NCBI GenBank assembly: GCA_964367095.1
Contig: CAYIXE010000008.1
Span: 1 to 25,332, forward strand
Source: UBA927 sp964367095
GTDB lineage: Bacteria; Patescibacteriota; Microgenomatia; UBA10105; UBA927
Length of the DNA stretch: 25,332 nt
Reading direction: 5' to 3'
Part shown: piece after piece, positions 23,870-25,332 of the stretch
Layout of the letters: each line of letters begins with the position of its first letter
Position numbering within the stretch: the stretch's first letter is position 1
Notes under the pieces: generated by a model
The model's input: the letters and a program-made list of their open reading frames with translations, nothing else
Told to the model about the DNA's origin: nothing
Database searches by the model: none
Translations under genes and position numbers: made by a program

Positions 23870-25192
23870 TCACAGACTTGTTTTTCCAAATGCAATTCGA
23901 TCCATCACTCTATGTTCCATCCCAATCATACGTGCAGGAGTAATAATAAATGCACCAAATTTTTCTTGTACTGCATCTATGGCTCGTGTAAGGTTGCGTC
24001 TCTTATTTTCATCAAACAACAATGATTGCTGATCATATAAATCTTTATGTAATTGGTAACACGATATTGCAAGAATTCGAATGTCCCGTTCCTGCGCATT
24101 TTGAAGCATGCGCCATATTTTTTGATACAAGTCATTATCTGCAAATAATGGTTCTTCCTGCAGCTCTTGCGTATGCCAGTGCGTATGATCTTCAAACAAA
24201 AGCGATACAGCTACACCTCGGCTGGAAAATCCATCACTTCTCAACCTTCTTCCCATTTTCATTACAAGCTGCGACAATATTTGCCACACACGGGAATCAA
24301 TAGGCAAAAGAAACTTGCTCATCGCGTACGACTGACCAAAGGTTTTATTGACGTGTCCTGAGTTTTTTGAATGATCAAATCCATGTATTTTTTGCCACCA
24401 ATTCCTCCCAATAATAGAATGAAATCCGCGCTTTAATGTATTGCTATCTGCATAAAACATCCCAAGCGGTGTATATATCCCAACACTTTTGAGTCGTCTT
24501 GCATTTCCTTCTTTAATGCCGCAAAGATCCTCAAGCTTCATTTTTTTGAGTATTGAAACAATTGTTTCTTTTGTAATCCATCGCAATCCGTCGGGCTTTT
24601 CAAGTCCTGAAGCAACTTTTGCTAAATAACGATTGGGTGCTATGCCTACAGAAACCGTAATCCACTCTCCAATTTCACTTTTTACTCGTTTTTTAATTTC
24701 TTCAGCAATACGTATCATCTTATTTTTTACTTCTTCATTGGTCACCTGCCTCGCTTGCCTCGTTGGATCTTCGTCGAAGCTAGCTGGCGGGCGGGTTGGA
24801 GATTGGTCATTGAGCATTGAGAGTTTCGGCGTATGCCGAAAATCTATAACCATCTCATCGATAGACTCAACACTAATGTTTGATGAATATTTCATCAAAA
24901 GCGCTGTCAACTGTTGATTCACCACACGATACTTATCAGGATCAGAAGGTAAAACAATAAGGCGTGGATAGAGATATTTGGCGTCCCGAACGCGCATACC
25001 GGTTTTGATGCCATACAGTTTAGCTTCTTTAGACGCGGTAAGCACACATCCATTGTTGGTCGTATATGCCGCAACTACAACTGGTTTTCCACGGAGTAGT
25101 GGGTTTGCCTGCTGTTCAATAGTCGCAAAGCACGAATTGATATCCACATGCATAATAGTCGGCGCCGCTTTATTAAAAACAAAATCTTGCAT
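23870..25192 (-). CDS. dinB: Y-family translesion DNA polymerase (DinB/UmuC type)
   Basis: It copies past damaged bases at low fidelity. 440 residues: palm motif MHVDINSCFATIEQ with metal Asp17 and probable steric gate Phe22, KPVVVAAYTTNNGCVLTASKEAK, then the catalytic SIDE (Asp112, Glu113), VSVGIAPNRYLAKVASGLEKPDG, an HhH-type KKMKLEDLCGIKEGNARRLKSVGIYT, and a little-finger domain. The DxN and NNGCV motifs resemble UmuC, while the overall layout and lack of a UmuC tail resemble DinB. Between SIDEMVIDF and the helix IRIAEEIKKRV there are about 39 residues where relatives have about 15-20; this part is palindrome/repeat DNA (see 24737-24841). Nothing like the lexA operator is seen upstream, although LexA control would be expected. 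Confidence 0.93.
   Translation of the reverse strand: MQDFVFNKAAPTIMHVDINSCFATIEQQANPLLRGKPVVVAAYTTNNGCVLTASKEAKLYGIKTGMRVRDAKYLYPRLIVLPSDPDKYRVVNQQLTALLMKYSSNISVESIDEMVIDFRHTPKLSMLNDQSPTRPPASFDEDPTRQARQVTNEEVKNKMIRIAEEIKKRVKSEIGEWITVSVGIAPNRYLAKVASGLEKPDGLRWITKETIVSILKKMKLEDLCGIKEGNARRLKSVGIYTPLGMFYADSNTLKRGFHSIIGRNWWQKIHGFDHSKNSGHVNKTFGQSYAMSKFLLPIDSRVWQILSQLVMKMGRRLRSDGFSSRGVAVSLLFEDHTHWHTQELQEEPLFADNDLYQKIWRMLQNAQERDIRILAISCYQLHKDLYDQQSLLFDENKRRNLTRAIDAVQEKFGAFIITPARMIGMEHRVMDRIAFGKTSL
24737..24841 (-). repeat. Cluster of small repeats and palindromes inside the Y-family polymerase gene
   Basis: ATTGGTCA occurs at 24737-24744 and 24802-24809 and brackets a 57-bp segment containing TTCGTCGAA and GCTAGC palindromes plus GGCGGGCGGG. 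Next to it lie tandem CATTGAG units (24809-24820) and a perfect hairpin, TTTCGGC-GTAT-GCCGAAA (24824-24841). It encodes roughly RHTPKLSMLNDQ and SPTRPPASFDEDPTRQARQV (residues 119-150), an insert in a linker of the palm domain. Confidence 0.7.
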
Positions 25193-25202
25193 AATATAAC
25201 AA

Positions 25203-25230
25203 TTGACAAATTAACAGTTGACAAATTAAC
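25203..25230. repeat. Two 13-bp direct repeats upstream of the Y-family polymerase gene
   Basis: TTGACAAATTAAC at 25203-25215 and 25218-25230, 15 bp apart. On the minus strand each gives a TTGTCA that could serve as a -35 for a -10-like TATATT or TGTTAT directly before the ATG at 25192. It may equally be intergenic filler. Confidence 0.6.
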
Positions 25231-25286
25231 GATTGTAACTACAAACGAATGTAACCGAAAACTAATAGCCAAGTAACTAATGACAC

Positions 25287-25310
25287 ACCCCGAGGCAGAG
25301 CCATCGGGGT
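25287..25310. repeat. GC-rich stem-loop near the right edge
   Basis: ACCCCGA (25287-25293) pairs with TCGGGGT (25304-25310), and an inner GGC-AGA-GCC extends the stem. It could be the terminator or REP-like 3' element of a gene beyond the window. No gene is visible from 25193 to 25332. Confidence 0.55.
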
Positions 25311-25332
25311 ATCTAAGCCATAGCTTCTGCTA

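Noticed and set aside
24737..24809. A clean transposon insertion with 8-bp target duplication in the polymerase gene
   Set aside because: The repeat-to-repeat distance is 65 bp, not a multiple of three, and the repeat unit also occurs in uvrB, so the two copies may simply be filler units. Kept as a repeat cluster, not as a defined mobile element.

Overview
The window looks like a compact, moderately AT-rich bacterial chromosome, and I infer a Patescibacteria/CPR-type lineage. The grounds are very tight gene packing, short versions of several housekeeping proteins (RsmI without its C-terminal domain, a 229-residue HolA), and intergenic simple-repeat 'filler' DNA that also appears inside coding regions. 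The standard genetic code fits: TGA ends genes and Trp is TGG. I see no rRNA, tRNA, CRISPR array or prophage. Taxonomy is inference only.

Left part (1-9480): a DNA-repair block. On the minus strand uvrB, uvrA, a membrane-anchored transglutaminase-like protein and uvrC follow one another. A lexA repressor gene is divergent from uvrB, and their intergenic space carries inverted repeats that sit on the promoter elements, as expected of an SOS operator. The most striking feature of the window is here: uvrC is cut after codon 98 by a 193-bp MITE-like element (56-248) with about 50-bp terminal inverted repeats and a 16-bp target duplication. Beyond the insertion the uvrC frame resumes exactly. dedA and rsmI follow.

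Middle (9493-20114): a minus-strand central-carbon and sugar-phosphate block. It contains AMP-forming acetyl-CoA synthetase, cofactor-independent phosphoglycerate mutase, enolase, PEP synthase, a SIS-like sugar isomerase candidate, mannose-6-phosphate isomerase and phosphomannomutase/phosphoglucomutase. Together these could interconvert pyruvate, PEP, 2-PG and 3-PG, and supply mannose-1-P or glucose-1-P for glycans.

Right part (20125-25192): holA (clamp-loader delta), a Nudix hydrolase, rarA, metK and a Y-family translesion polymerase. The metK leader (23569-23718) folds as a SAM-I-clan riboswitch with a plausible promoter upstream and a strong Shine-Dalgarno just after it. This shows that the correct metK start is the internal ATG at 23547.

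Two themes cut across the window. First, several genes (rsmI, ppsA, possibly uvrB and others) have a -10-like box 5-6 nt before the ATG and no Shine-Dalgarno, suggesting leaderless mRNAs; pmm, metK and the SIS gene have clear Shine-Dalgarno sites. Second, several conserved proteins (UvrB, the Y-family polymerase, PpsA, RsmI, the GpmI tail) carry in-frame segments encoded by palindromic or simple-repeat DNA of the kind normally seen between genes, suggesting repeated invasion of coding sequence by small repeats.
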